DNA of 64,000 nt, taken from assembly GCA_963749515.1 (NCBI GenBank), contig CAVVMR010000009.1:62001-126000 (forward strand), read 5' to 3'. This stretch comes from Gaiellasilicea sp963749515. GTDB taxonomy: Bacteria > Actinomycetota > Thermoleophilia > Gaiellales > Gaiellaceae. Position 1 is the stretch's first letter, and every line of letters begins with the position of its first letter. The translations under genes and the position numbers were made by a program. Shown piece after piece: positions 30,802 to 39,786 of the stretch. A model generated the notes under the pieces. It saw only the letters and a list, made by a program, of their open reading frames with translations. It had not been told where the DNA came from and searched no databases.

Positions 30802-31830
30802 GTGACGTGGCTTCAGATGACAGGGCGACGCGCCGGCCTCGGCTGGCGCGTCGCCGGCACGCTGCTCCGCCGCCGTGAGGCGAGCATCTTCGCGGTCGCC
30901 GTTGCGCTGACCGTGTTCTTCTGGGCGAAGAACCCGGTCTTCGTCGAGGGCGACAACGCGAAGAACATCACCGAGACGATGGCCCCGATCGCGCTGGTCG
31001 CGGCCGGCGAGGTGATGCTCCTGATCTGCGGCGAGATCGACCTCTCGGTCGGGCGCGTCTACGCGCTTGCGCCGGCGATCGTCTGGATCCTCTGCGACTC
31101 GGAGAAGTACAACCTTCCGATCTGGCTCGGCGTCAGCACGGCGCTGGTCCTGTCCGCTTCGGTCGGGCTCGTGAACGGCGTGATCACCACCTACCTGCGG
31201 GTGCCGTCGTTCATCACGACACTCGGGATGCTGTTCTTCCTGAACGGCGTCACGCTGCACTTAACCGAGGGCTCGCAGCAGTTCATGCCCGGCGGCGAGA
31301 CGTTCCAGAACATCTTCGGGTCGCAGCCGGAGCACTACGCGCTCTTCCTGAACTCCACCTTCTTCTGGGCGCTCGGGCTCATCTTGGCCGTGCAGGCGAT
31401 CCTCACCTGGACGCGCTGGGGCCTGTGGACCTTCGCCACCGGCGGCAACGCGATCGCTGCCGCCGAGAACGGCGTCAACGTGCGTTGGATCAAGATCGGC
31501 AACTTCGTGCTCGCGAACGTGCTCGCAGGCTTCGCGGGGATCCTCGACTCGACCCGCGTGACGACGATCGTGCCGCTCCAGGGCGGGCCGGACCTGATGT
31601 TCCTCGCCGTCGCCGGCGCGGTGATCGGCGGCACGTCGCTCTTCGGCGGCGTCGGCAGCGTGATCGGCGGCTTCATCGGCGTCGCGGTGCTGATCATCCT
31701 CCGCACGGGCCTCAACATCCTCGGCGTCAGCGCCTTCACGTTCGACCTGATCATCGGCCTCGCGATCCTGGCTTCGATGATCGCGAACGTCCAGGTCGCC
31801 AGGCTGCGCAACCTCGGGCGGCTCCAGTGA
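30802..31830 (+). CDS. Sugar ABC transporter permease (RbsC/AraH-like)
   Basis: 342 residues, about nine or ten membrane helices, in the BPD_transp_2 family. Characteristic segments are GEIDLSVGRVYALAP (the IDLSVG motif), TLGMLFFLNGVTL, ATGGNAIAAAENGVNV (the GGN.EAA-like coupling loop) and GAVIGGTSLFGGVGSV. It starts at GTG 30802, 12 bases after the binding-protein stop, and overlaps the ATPase gene as GTGA. It forms the membrane channel for the sugar. Confidence 0.94.
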   Translation: MTWLQMTGRRAGLGWRVAGTLLRRREASIFAVAVALTVFFWAKNPVFVEGDNAKNITETMAPIALVAAGEVMLLICGEIDLSVGRVYALAPAIVWILCDSEKYNLPIWLGVSTALVLSASVGLVNGVITTYLRVPSFITTLGMLFFLNGVTLHLTEGSQQFMPGGETFQNIFGSQPEHYALFLNSTFFWALGLILAVQAILTWTRWGLWTFATGGNAIAAAENGVNVRWIKIGNFVLANVLAGFAGILDSTRVTTIVPLQGGPDLMFLAVAGAVIGGTSLFGGVGSVIGGFIGVAVLIILRTGLNILGVSAFTFDLIIGLAILASMIANVQVARLRNLGRLQ

Positions 31831-32600
31831 GCGCCAAGGCAGAACGCCCAGACGCGATTCGCGTCGAGAACATCGCGAAGAGCTTCGGCGCCGTCACGGC
31901 TCTCGTCGACGTCTCGATGCGGCTGGGGAAGGGCGAGGTGCTCGGGCTGCTCGGCGACAACGGCGCCGGGAAGTCGACCCTGATCAAGATCCTGAGCGGC
32001 TTCATGCGTCCCGACAGCGGCAGCGTCTTCGTCGAGGGCGAGGAGGTGGCGATCCGCTCCGTCGACCACGCCCGGTCGCTCGGCATCGACACCGTCTACC
32101 AGGATCTCGCGCTCGTGCCGTCGCTCTCCGTCGCGCACAACATGTTCCTGAAGCGCGAGATCACGACCGGCATCGGGCCGATCAGGTGGCTGAACAACCG
32201 CCAGATGCGGGCGCGGGCGCGCCAGTACATCGAGGACATCGGCATCCAGACCCTTCGCTCTGTTGGCTCCGAGGTCGCGATGCTCTCGGGAGGCCAGCGT
32301 CAGGCGATCGCGATCGCACGCTCGGTGCACTCTGGCGCGAACACGCTCCTCCTGGACGAGCCGCTCGCCGCGATGGGCGCGCGCGAGGGAAAGCTGATCA
32401 TCGACCTGATCCAGAACCTGAAGGAGCGCGGCGACGTCTCGATGATCGTCATCGCGCACAACTACGTCCAGGTCTTCGACATCGCCGACCGGGTCAACCT
32501 CCTCCGCAACGGGACGATCGTGTTCGACCGCCTGACTTCGGAGACCTCGGTCGAGGAGCTGACGGAGATCGTGGCCGCCGAATACCGGGCGCGGGGTTAG
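31827..32600 (+). CDS. Sugar ABC transporter ATP-binding protein (single ATPase domain)
   Basis: 257 residues from GTG 31827, overlapping the permease stop by 4 bases. Walker A is GDNGAGKST, the signature is LSGGQRQ, Walker B is TLLLDEP and the switch His is in VIAHN. The position after Walker B reads LAAMGARE, where most relatives have TAALG. The protein has one ABC domain, unlike the fused double-domain RbsA/AraG, so it must homodimerise as in FrcA-type transporters. Its start inside the permease implies tight translational coupling. Confidence 0.94.
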   Translation: MSAKAERPDAIRVENIAKSFGAVTALVDVSMRLGKGEVLGLLGDNGAGKSTLIKILSGFMRPDSGSVFVEGEEVAIRSVDHARSLGIDTVYQDLALVPSLSVAHNMFLKREITTGIGPIRWLNNRQMRARARQYIEDIGIQTLRSVGSEVAMLSGGQRQAIAIARSVHSGANTLLLDEPLAAMGAREGKLIIDLIQNLKERGDVSMIVIAHNYVQVFDIADRVNLLRNGTIVFDRLTSETSVEELTEIVAAEYRARG

Positions 32601-32634
32601 CCCTCCTCCCCGCGCCCGGGAGCAACTGAGAGAG

Positions 32635-34140
32635 ATGAAAACGCTCGACAGATTCGAGGTCTGGCTCGTCACCGGAAGCCAGCACCTCTACGGAGAGGAT
32701 GTCCTCCTCCAGGTCGCCGAGCAATCGCGGCAGGTGGCGGCCGGGCTCGATGCCGCTCCCGCCATCCCTGTGCGAGTCGTGCACAAGCCGGCGGTGACGA
32801 GCGCCGAGGCGATCCGCGCGCTCCTGCTCGAGGCGAACGCGGCCGAGCAGTGTGTCGGGCTCATCGCCTGGATGCACACCTTCTCTCCCGCGAAGATGTG
32901 GATCGCCGGCCTCCGCGCGCTCCAGAGGCCGCTCCTCCACCTCCACACGCAGTTCAACCGCGAGCTCCCCTGGTCCGAGATCGACATGGACTTCATGAAC
33001 CTGAACCAGTCGGCGCACGGCGACCGCGAGTTCGGCCACCTCGCGACGCGGATGCGGATCCGGCGGAAGACAGTCGCGGGGCACTGGACGGACCCGAGCG
33101 TCCTCGAGCGGATCGGAGCCTGGTCGCGGGCGGCGTGCGGCTGGCATGAGGCACAGTCGCTGCGGGTCGCGCGCTTCGGCGACAACATGCGGCAGGTCGC
33201 GGGCACCGACGGCGACAAGGTCGATGCGCAGATTCGCCTCGGCCTCTCGGTCAACGGCTACGGCGTCGCAGAGCTCGAGTCCGCGGTCGGCAACGTGGAC
33301 GACGCGAGCGTCGACCAGCTGGTCGCGGAGTACGAGGACGCCTACGAGCTCGCCCCGACGCTGAGGGCGGGCGGCGAGCAACGGAAGTCGCTGCGCGAGG
33401 CGGCGCGAATCGAGGCCGGCCTGCGCGCGTTTCTCGACGCCGGCGGCTTCAAGGCCTTCACCACGACCTTCGAGGATCTCGGCGGGCTCAGCCAGCTGCC
33501 CGGGATCGCAGTCCAGCGGCTGATGGCCGACGGCTACGGGTTCGGGGCGGAGGGCGACTGGAAGACCGCAGCCCTCGTTCGCATCTCCAAGGTAATGAGC
33601 GCCGGCCTGGCCGGCGGCACCTCCTTCATGGAGGACTACACGTACCACTTCGGGCCGGGCGACCCGCAGGTGCTCGGCGCGCACATGCTCGAGGTGTGCC
33701 CGTCGATCAGCGGCGACAGGCCGAGCTGCGAGATCCATCCACTCTCGATCGGGGCTCGCCAGGATCCCGTGCGGCTCGTCTTCACCGCAACGCCCGGGCC
33801 GGCCGTCGTCGTGGCGCTGCTCGATCTGGGCGACCGCTTTCGGCTCGTCGCGAACGAGGTGGAGGTCGTTCCACCCGAGGAGGAGCTGCCACGTCTGCCG
33901 GTAGCGCGCGCGATCTGGAGGCCGAAGCCGAGCTTCGCAACCGCAGCCGAAGCGTGGCTCGAGGCCGGCGGCCTTCACCACACGACCTTCACGCAGGCGC
34001 TGACGGTCGAGGCGATCTCCGACCTGGCTGAGATCGCGGGCGTCGAGCTCGTCGTCATCGACGAGCACGCCACCGTCACCCGCGTGAAGCAGGAGCTGCG
34101 CTGGAACCACGCCTACTACCACCTCGCCGGCGAGGTGTAG
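32635..34140 (+). CDS. araA: L-arabinose isomerase
   Basis: 501 residues, the standard AraA length. The N-terminal VWLVTGSQHLYGEDVL, middle QFNRELPWSEIDMDFMNLNQSAHGDREFG (in parts) and C-terminal NHAYYHL are family signatures. Metal-binding acidic and His residues are expected in FMEDYTYHFG, HMLEVCPS and the final WNHAYYH. It converts L-arabinose to L-ribulose in the cytosol using Mn2+. GAGAGAG just upstream serves as ribosome site. It follows the transporter by 34 bases, in the same operon as araD and araB. Confidence 0.97.
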   Translation: MKTLDRFEVWLVTGSQHLYGEDVLLQVAEQSRQVAAGLDAAPAIPVRVVHKPAVTSAEAIRALLLEANAAEQCVGLIAWMHTFSPAKMWIAGLRALQRPLLHLHTQFNRELPWSEIDMDFMNLNQSAHGDREFGHLATRMRIRRKTVAGHWTDPSVLERIGAWSRAACGWHEAQSLRVARFGDNMRQVAGTDGDKVDAQIRLGLSVNGYGVAELESAVGNVDDASVDQLVAEYEDAYELAPTLRAGGEQRKSLREAARIEAGLRAFLDAGGFKAFTTTFEDLGGLSQLPGIAVQRLMADGYGFGAEGDWKTAALVRISKVMSAGLAGGTSFMEDYTYHFGPGDPQVLGAHMLEVCPSISGDRPSCEIHPLSIGARQDPVRLVFTATPGPAVVVALLDLGDRFRLVANEVEVVPPEEELPRLPVARAIWRPKPSFATAAEAWLEAGGLHHTTFTQALTVEAISDLAEIAGVELVVIDEHATVTRVKQELRWNHAYYHLAGEV

Positions 34141-34146
34141 CGGGAG

Positions 34147-34851
34147 ATGGCCGATCACGCCGAGCTGCGGGAGCAGGTGTTCCGGGGGAATCTCGAGCTG
34201 GTGCGCGCGGGGCTCGTCGTTCTCACGTTCGGGAACGTGAGCGGCGTCGACCGCGAGGAAAACGTGCTCGCGATCAAGCCGAGCGGCGTCCCGTACGAGG
34301 AGCTTCGCCCGGAGGACATCGTCGTCGTCGATCTGGAGACGGGTGACGTGGTATCGGGCCGGCGGCCGTCGTCCGACACGCCGACCCACGCGGTCATCTA
34401 CCGCCGGTTCGAGGCGCTCGGCGGCATCGTCCACACGCACGCCCGCTTCGCGAGCGCATGGGCCCAGGCGGGCCGCGACCTGCCCTGCTTCGGCACCACC
34501 CACGCCGACCACTTCCGCGGTTCCGTGCCCGTGACGCGTGCGCTGGCGCCTGACGAGATTCGGGAGGAGTACGAGCAGCGAACCGGTGACGTGATCGTCG
34601 AGACGTTCGAAAGCCGTGAGCTCGATCCGCTCGAGACGCCCGCCGTTCTCGTGGCGTCGCATGGCCCCTTCGCCTGGGGCGTCGACGTCGCGCAGGCGGT
34701 CGAGAACGCAACCGCGCTCGAGATGGTCGCCGAGATGGCTCTGTACACCCTGGTGCTGAAAGCCGAGGCCTCGGCGCTCGATCACGAGCTGCTCGAGCGG
34801 CACTTCTCGCGGAAGCACGGTCCGGACGCCTACTACGGGCAGCCGCGGTGA
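34147..34851 (+). CDS. araD: L-ribulose-5-phosphate 4-epimerase
   Basis: 234 residues, class II aldolase/adducin fold. Zinc ligands are the HTH of GGIVHTHARFASAWA and the His of VLVASHGPFAWG; the phosphate-binding TFGNVSG and KPSGVPY are present, as are THADHF and the C-terminal RKHGPDAYYGQ. It makes D-xylulose 5-phosphate for the pentose phosphate pathway. It begins 6 bases after araA and overlaps araB by 4 bases. Confidence 0.97.
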   Translation: MADHAELREQVFRGNLELVRAGLVVLTFGNVSGVDREENVLAIKPSGVPYEELRPEDIVVVDLETGDVVSGRRPSSDTPTHAVIYRRFEALGGIVHTHARFASAWAQAGRDLPCFGTTHADHFRGSVPVTRALAPDEIREEYEQRTGDVIVETFESRELDPLETPAVLVASHGPFAWGVDVAQAVENATALEMVAEMALYTLVLKAEASALDHELLERHFSRKHGPDAYYGQPR

Positions 34852-36545
34852 GCGGCGGCGCCTACGTGATCGGCGTCGACTTCGGCACCGCGTCGGGACG
34901 GGCCGTCCTGGTCGACTGCGCAGACGGGCGCGAGCTCGCAACCGCGTCGTATGCCTACGCGAACGGCGTCATCGACGAACGGCTGCCGCCGCCTCACGAT
35001 CACGTCCGGCTGGAGCCCGACTGGGCGCTGCAGGACCCGGAGGACTACGTGCGCACGTTCGAGCACGCCGTTCCCCAGGTGCTCGCGGAGTCCGGCGTCG
35101 CCGCGGACGACGTGATCGGGATCGGCATCGACTTCACCTCGTGCACGATGCTGCCGACGACCGCCGACGGGACGCCGCTCTGCCTGCTCGAGGAGCTGCG
35201 CGGCGAACCGCACGCGTGGGTCAAGCTCTGGAAGCATCACGCCGCTCAGCCCGAGGCCGATCGCATCAACGCCGTCGCGGCAGAGCGCGGAGAGCCGTGG
35301 CTCGACCGGTACGGCGGCAAGATCTCGTCGGAGTGGTTCTTCGCGAAGGCGCTCCAGATCCTCGACGAGGCGCCCGAGCTCTATGACCGCGCCGAGCGGC
35401 TGATCGAGGCCGCCGACTGGGTCGTCTGGCAGCTCACCGGCACCGAGACTCGCAACACCTGCACCGCCGGCTACAAGGCGCTCTGGTCGAAGCAGGACGG
35501 GTTCCCGGACAGCGCCTACTTCGCCGCTCTCGACCCACAGTTCGAGCACGTCGTCGACGAGAAGATGTCCCGCACGCTCCTGCCGCCGGGCAGCAGAGCG
35601 GGCGTGCTGAGCGAACGAGCGGCGGCGCTCACCGGACTTCGCGCCGGAACGCCCGTCGCGGTTGCCAACGTCGACGCGCACGTCTCGGCGCCGGCGGCGA
35701 CCGTGACCGAGCCCGGCTCGATGGTCGTGATCATGGGGACGAGCAACTGCCACATCCTCCTCGGCGACGAGCTCGCGTTCGTCGAGGGCATGTGCGGTGC
35801 GGTCGAGGACGGTGTCATCCCGGGCTTGATCGGCTACGAAGCCGGCCAGTCCGGCGTCGGTGACATCTTCGCGTGGTTTGCCGAGCAGGCGGTGCCGCCC
35901 GAGTACCACGAGGCGGCTCGCCGGCAGGGCGAAGACGTCCACCGGATGCTCGAGCGGGACGCGGCGAAGCTCCGGCCCGGAGAGAGTGGCCTGCTCGCGC
36001 TCGACTGGTGGAACGGGAACCGCTCCGTCCTCGTCGACGCCGACCTGAGCGGCCTGCTCGTCGGGATGACGCTCGCGACCAAGGCGCCCGAGATCTACCG
36101 GGCGCTGCTCGAGGCGACGGCGTTCGGGACGCGGGTGATCCTCGACGCGTTCGAGTCGGCCGGAGTGCCGGTGGCGAGGTTCGTCGTCTGCGGGGGCCTG
36201 CCGGAGCGGAACAAGCTGCTGATGCAGATCTACGCGGACGTGACCGGACGCACGATCTCGGTCGCGGCATCCGCGGAGACGCCCGCGCTGGGCGCGGCGA
36301 TGTCGGCCGCGGTAGCGGCGGGTGCGGCCGCCGGCGGCTACGACACGATCGTCGAGGCCTCACGCGGGATGGCGCACCTGAGCGAGCACGTCTACGAGCC
36401 CGACGAGGGGAGTCACGCCGTCTACAGCGACCTCTACGCCCAGTACGTCGTCCTGCACGACCTGTTCGGGCGCGACGGCGACGGCGTGATGAAGAGCCTC
36501 AAGCGGATTCGTGATCGCACGGGAGAGGAGGTGCGGATGACGTAG
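34848..36545 (+). CDS. araB: L-ribulokinase
   Basis: 565 residues of the FGGY kinase family, matching AraB length. The N-terminal ATPase motif is VIGVDFGTASGRAVLVD; others are GIGIDFTSCTML, KLWKHHAAQPEADRIN, GTSNCHILLG and, in the second domain, GGLPERNKLLMQIYADVTG. It phosphorylates L-ribulose with ATP. The GTG start at 34848 lies in the araD stop region (GGTGA). Order araA-araD-araB is one of the known actinobacterial arrangements. A downstream hairpin (CGGCCC-loop-GGGCCG near 36571) could attenuate transcription before the epimerase. Confidence 0.97.
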   Translation: MSGGAYVIGVDFGTASGRAVLVDCADGRELATASYAYANGVIDERLPPPHDHVRLEPDWALQDPEDYVRTFEHAVPQVLAESGVAADDVIGIGIDFTSCTMLPTTADGTPLCLLEELRGEPHAWVKLWKHHAAQPEADRINAVAAERGEPWLDRYGGKISSEWFFAKALQILDEAPELYDRAERLIEAADWVVWQLTGTETRNTCTAGYKALWSKQDGFPDSAYFAALDPQFEHVVDEKMSRTLLPPGSRAGVLSERAAALTGLRAGTPVAVANVDAHVSAPAATVTEPGSMVVIMGTSNCHILLGDELAFVEGMCGAVEDGVIPGLIGYEAGQSGVGDIFAWFAEQAVPPEYHEAARRQGEDVHRMLERDAAKLRPGESGLLALDWWNGNRSVLVDADLSGLLVGMTLATKAPEIYRALLEATAFGTRVILDAFESAGVPVARFVVCGGLPERNKLLMQIYADVTGRTISVAASAETPALGAAMSAAVAAGAAAGGYDTIVEASRGMAHLSEHVYEPDEGSHAVYSDLYAQYVVLHDLFGRDGDGVMKSLKRIRDRTGEEVRMT

Positions 36546-36626
36546 CGCGTCTCGGACGACCCAAGCCGGCCCCACACGGGCCGAATCTGCGGCTAATCGG
36601 AAAACCGAGATCGGGGAGGAAACGCA

Positions 36627-37808
36627 ATGCGCAGATCGCTCCGCAGAATGGCACTGGCCGGCCTGGCAGTGCTTCTCGTCGCCGCCGTCGGATTCTCCGG
36701 CGCGCTTGCGTCGAATACGCACAAGCCCGGATCGTCCACGGTCACGAAGGCGCCGTTCGGATCCTTCAACGGACAGCCGGTCGACATCTACACGCTCACG
36801 AACGCCCGGGGCATGGAGGTCAAGATCCTCACGTACGGCGGCGTCATCCAGTCGGTCAAGGTTCCCGACCGTCGCGGCCGCTTGGAGAACGTCACGCTGG
36901 GCTTCGACAATCTCACCGACTACATCGAACGAAGTCCCTACTTCGGGAACATCACCGGCCGCTACGCGAACCGGATTGCCCTCGGCAGGTTCACGCTCGA
37001 CGGCGTCACCTACCAGCTGCCGATCAACAACCCGCCGAACTCTCTCCATGGAGGGACGGTCGGCTTCGACAAGCACATCTGGGCCGCCACGGTGATCCAG
37101 AACCGTGACGGCGTCGGCCTCAAGCTCACGTTCACGAGCCCGCACCTGGATCAGGGCTACCCGGGAACGCTGAAGGCCGAGGTCGTCTACCTGCTGACAA
37201 ACCGCAACGAGATTCGGATGGACTACCGCGCGACGACGGACAGGAAGACAGTCGTCAACCTGACGAACCACGCCTACTGGAACCTCGAGGGCGAGGGGAC
37301 AGGCTCCATCGACGATCACATCCTGAAGCTCAACGCGTCCCACTACACACCCGTGGATCCGACGTTGATCCCGACCGGAGCGATCGATCCGGTGGCCGGC
37401 ACGCCGATGGACTTCACGCGGTCGACCGCGATCGGAGACAGGATTCGCGACAGCTTCGAACAGCTCGTGATCGGCCGCGGTTACGACCACAACTGGGTAC
37501 TCGACCGGCGTGATCCCAACGACACGAAGATGATCCGCGCGGCGCGCGTGCTGGAGCCTGACAGCGGCCGTGTGCTCGAGATCTTCACGACGGAGCCGGG
37601 AATCCAGTTCTACTCGGGGAACTTCCTCGACGGGACGCTCGTCGGGACGAGTGGGCGGATGTACCGGCAAGGCGATGGGTTCGCGCTGGAAACCCAGCAC
37701 TACCCCGACTCGCCCAACCGGCCGAACTTCCCCTCGACCGTCCTTCGCCCGGGGCAGGTCTACAAGACCACCACGATCTACCAGTTCTCGACCTCCAACC
37801 ACCACTAG
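36627..37808 (+). CDS. Secreted aldose 1-epimerase (galactose mutarotase family)
   Basis: 393 residues with an N-terminal signal peptide (basic MRRSLRR, hydrophobic LAVLLVAAVGFSGALA), so it acts outside the membrane, unlike most GalM proteins. Catalytic His are in NPPNSLHGG and NLTNHAYWNL, and the catalytic Glu in TTEPGIQFYSGN; NITGRYANRIA and YDHNWVL are also typical. It interconverts alpha and beta anomers of aldoses, probably to feed arabinose into the transporter. GGGGAGGAAA precedes the ATG. It lies 81 bases downstream of araB. Confidence 0.93.
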   Translation: MRRSLRRMALAGLAVLLVAAVGFSGALASNTHKPGSSTVTKAPFGSFNGQPVDIYTLTNARGMEVKILTYGGVIQSVKVPDRRGRLENVTLGFDNLTDYIERSPYFGNITGRYANRIALGRFTLDGVTYQLPINNPPNSLHGGTVGFDKHIWAATVIQNRDGVGLKLTFTSPHLDQGYPGTLKAEVVYLLTNRNEIRMDYRATTDRKTVVNLTNHAYWNLEGEGTGSIDDHILKLNASHYTPVDPTLIPTGAIDPVAGTPMDFTRSTAIGDRIRDSFEQLVIGRGYDHNWVLDRRDPNDTKMIRAARVLEPDSGRVLEIFTTEPGIQFYSGNFLDGTLVGTSGRMYRQGDGFALETQHYPDSPNRPNFPSTVLRPGQVYKTTTIYQFSTSNHH

Positions 37809-37813
37809 CACCC

Positions 37814-37858
37814 GAGCCGCCCCGCCCCCGCGACGCCTCGTGGTGGGCGGGGCGGCTC
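37814..37858 (+). terminator. Strong hairpin after the ara operon
   Basis: GAGCCGCCCCGCCC (37814-37827) and GGGCGGGGCGGCTC (37845-37858) form a perfect 14-bp GC stem with a 17-base loop directly after the epimerase stop. It is a likely Rho-independent or partially terminating hairpin before the aldo/keto reductase. Confidence 0.85.
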
Positions 37859-37876
37859 CTCACAAGGAGCGATGCC

Positions 37877-38725
37877 TTGCGACTCGTCCTGGGAACGCTG
37901 GACCTGCCCGACACCTCGCTTGCACCTCGAATTCTCGATCGCTTCTACGAGGCAGGTGGGCGAGCGCTCGACGTCGCCAACGTCTACCGCGACGGCGAGT
38001 CGGAGCAGGCCGTGGGGCGATGGCTCCGCGAGCGACACTCACCGGAAGGCGTCGTCGTCTACGCCAAAGGCTGCCACCCTCCGTACTGCCGGCCCGAGCT
38101 CGTCTCCTCCGAGCTGGACAAGGCACGCCGGCTGCTCGACCTCGACTGGATCGACGTCTTCGTGCTGCACCGGGACGATCCGGCTTTCCCGGTCACGGCA
38201 TTCGCCGAGGCGCTCCTGGAGGAGGTCGCCGCGGGGAAGATCGGCGGCTTCGGCGTCTCGAACTGGACCGTTCCCCGGCTGCGCGCGCTCCAGAAGCACC
38301 TCGACGAGATCGACAAGGAGGGGCTCGTCGCCTTCAGCAACCACTTCTCCCTCGCGGAGATGGTGGCCGAGCCGTGGCCGGGCTGCCTGGCGGTCGAGAA
38401 GCACGATCTCCTCGCTCTCGCGGACACCGACCTGCTGATCCTCGCGTGGTCGAGCCTCGCGACCGGCTTCTTCGCGGGGCGTGATCCGGCGAGCTGGGAC
38501 AGCCCCGGAAACCGGGCGCGACGCGAGCGGGCGACAGAGCTCGCCGGCGAGCTCGGAACCTCGACTACCGCGGTCGCGCTCGCATACGTCCTCCATCAAC
38601 CGGAGTACGTGCTCCCGGTTGTCGGCACCCGTTCCGAGGCCCACCTCGACGAGGCGCTGGCCGCCTCGAAGCTCGAGTTGAGCCCTGCACAGCTCGACTG
38701 GCTCGAGACCGGCGCGCTGCCTTAA
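37877..38725 (+). CDS. Aldo/keto reductase
   Basis: 282 residues from TTG 37877, with AAGGAG about 7 bases upstream. AKR features are DVANVYRDGESEQAVGRWL (catalytic Asp, Tyr), YAKGCHPP (catalytic Lys), LDWIDVFVLHRDDP (catalytic His), GKIGGFGVSNW and the C-terminal NADPH-binding VLPVVGTRSEAHLDEAL. It reduces aldehydes or sugars with NADPH. Its place beyond the ara operon suggests a sugar-related substrate, but the hairpin between them argues for partly separate expression. Confidence 0.88.
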   Translation: MRLVLGTLDLPDTSLAPRILDRFYEAGGRALDVANVYRDGESEQAVGRWLRERHSPEGVVVYAKGCHPPYCRPELVSSELDKARRLLDLDWIDVFVLHRDDPAFPVTAFAEALLEEVAAGKIGGFGVSNWTVPRLRALQKHLDEIDKEGLVAFSNHFSLAEMVAEPWPGCLAVEKHDLLALADTDLLILAWSSLATGFFAGRDPASWDSPGNRARRERATELAGELGTSTTAVALAYVLHQPEYVLPVVGTRSEAHLDEALAASKLELSPAQLDWLETGALP

Positions 38726-38756
38726 GGTTCCCTCCGTCCTCGAGACAGGAGGTCCC

Positions 38757-38876
38757 ATGGCTTTGTCTCTCGCTGCCAGGCCCGTCACGCGGCCCACCCG
38801 GCTGATCGCTGCTGAACGACGTCGGGCCGCCCACGCCCCCGGACACAACGCCGGTGAACATCGTCCGTACCCCTAG
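38757..38876 (+). CDS. Candidate 39-residue small protein
   Basis: ATG 38757 is preceded by a near-perfect CAGGAGGTCCC ribosome site at ideal spacing and opens a frame to TAG 38874-38876. The peptide starts MALSLAARPV and is basic and Ala/Arg-rich, with no cysteine. It ends tail-to-tail with the methyltransferase gene (4-base overlap). The quality of the ribosome site is the only real argument that it is translated; no homologue is known to me. Confidence 0.35.
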   Translation: MALSLAARPVTRPTRLIAAERRRAAHAPGHNAGEHRPYP

Positions 38877-39697
38877 GAGGGTTTGCGGAGGACGTAGCCG
38901 TAGTAGTTGCTGGCGCCGAAGAAGAGGCCCGACTGCGAGGCCTGCAGCAGGCGTTCGGCCCAGGCGTTCGCGTCAGCTTCGGACATCGCACCGGCGGTGG
39001 GCATGAGCCTGCGGAAGGACTCGATGGCGGGCACCCAGAAGTCGGCCTCGCCCACCTCGGCGAGGACGTAGGGAAACGATTCGACGAGCTCCAGACCGGC
39101 CTCACGAGCGAGAACGGGCATCTGGCGCATGACGCGAGGATTCGTGACGATCGCGGCGATCACGGCTTCGTCGTCGAGCTTGCCCTGCTCGGGATCGGGA
39201 TTGCCGAACGTCAGTGACGCGTAGTCACCGTCGAAGACCCCGATCGGGGCGCCGGGCTTGGCGATGCGGGCGGCTTCCGCCAGCACGGCAGCAGGGCTCT
39301 CGACGTGGCTGATCAGCGTGTGTGCGACGACGGCATCGAACTCGCCGGCGCCGAGATCGAGGCTCTGCGTGTCGCCGATGCGGAAGTCGATGCGCGTGGC
39401 GAGAGCTTCGTCGTCCGCAAGCCGCGTGGCAGCAGCGATCAAATACGGGCTCCGGTCGATGCCCGTCACGTGTCCGGAGAATCGTGACCTGCGCGCGATG
39501 TGACGAGACGCGACACCCGTTCCACAGCCGAGGTCGACGACCGCGCTCGCATCGTCGATGTCCATGGCGTCGAGGTACTCGTCCATCATGCGAACGAAGA
39601 CCGGATGCCGGCCGCGCGCCTCGAGGCGCGTCGCGATGGCGTCCAGAACCGAATCGTCCAGTTGATCGGTGACGCGATAGGCGTCGAAGCTCGTCAT
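38873..39697 (-). CDS. SAM-dependent methyltransferase
   Basis: 274 residues from ATG 39697; a longer upstream frame is not coding-like. The class I Rossmann motif I is VVDLGCGTGVASRHIA, motif II has GIDRS, and FDAVVAHTLISHV follows, with GVFDGDYASLTFG on the next strand. It is of the Methyltransf_11/25 type; the substrate (small molecule or quinone-like) is not predictable. It is divergent from the glucodextranase-like gene. Confidence 0.9.
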   Translation of the reverse strand: MTSFDAYRVTDQLDDSVLDAIATRLEARGRHPVFVRMMDEYLDAMDIDDASAVVDLGCGTGVASRHIARRSRFSGHVTGIDRSPYLIAAATRLADDEALATRIDFRIGDTQSLDLGAGEFDAVVAHTLISHVESPAAVLAEAARIAKPGAPIGVFDGDYASLTFGNPDPEQGKLDDEAVIAAIVTNPRVMRQMPVLAREAGLELVESFPYVLAEVGEADFWVPAIESFRRLMPTAGAMSEADANAWAERLLQASQSGLFFGASNYYGYVLRKPS

Positions 39698-39786
39698 GGC
39701 GATCGCAGTCTGAAAGATACGTCGCCGCCCGCATCGAGACACCGGTTGAAGTCTGCGCTGCCGCGGGTGTAGCGTCCGGTCCAGCC

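Noticed and set aside
32494..34941. Long minus-strand open frame across araA/araD
   Set aside because: Arg/His/Glu-rich antisense shadow of araA and araD.
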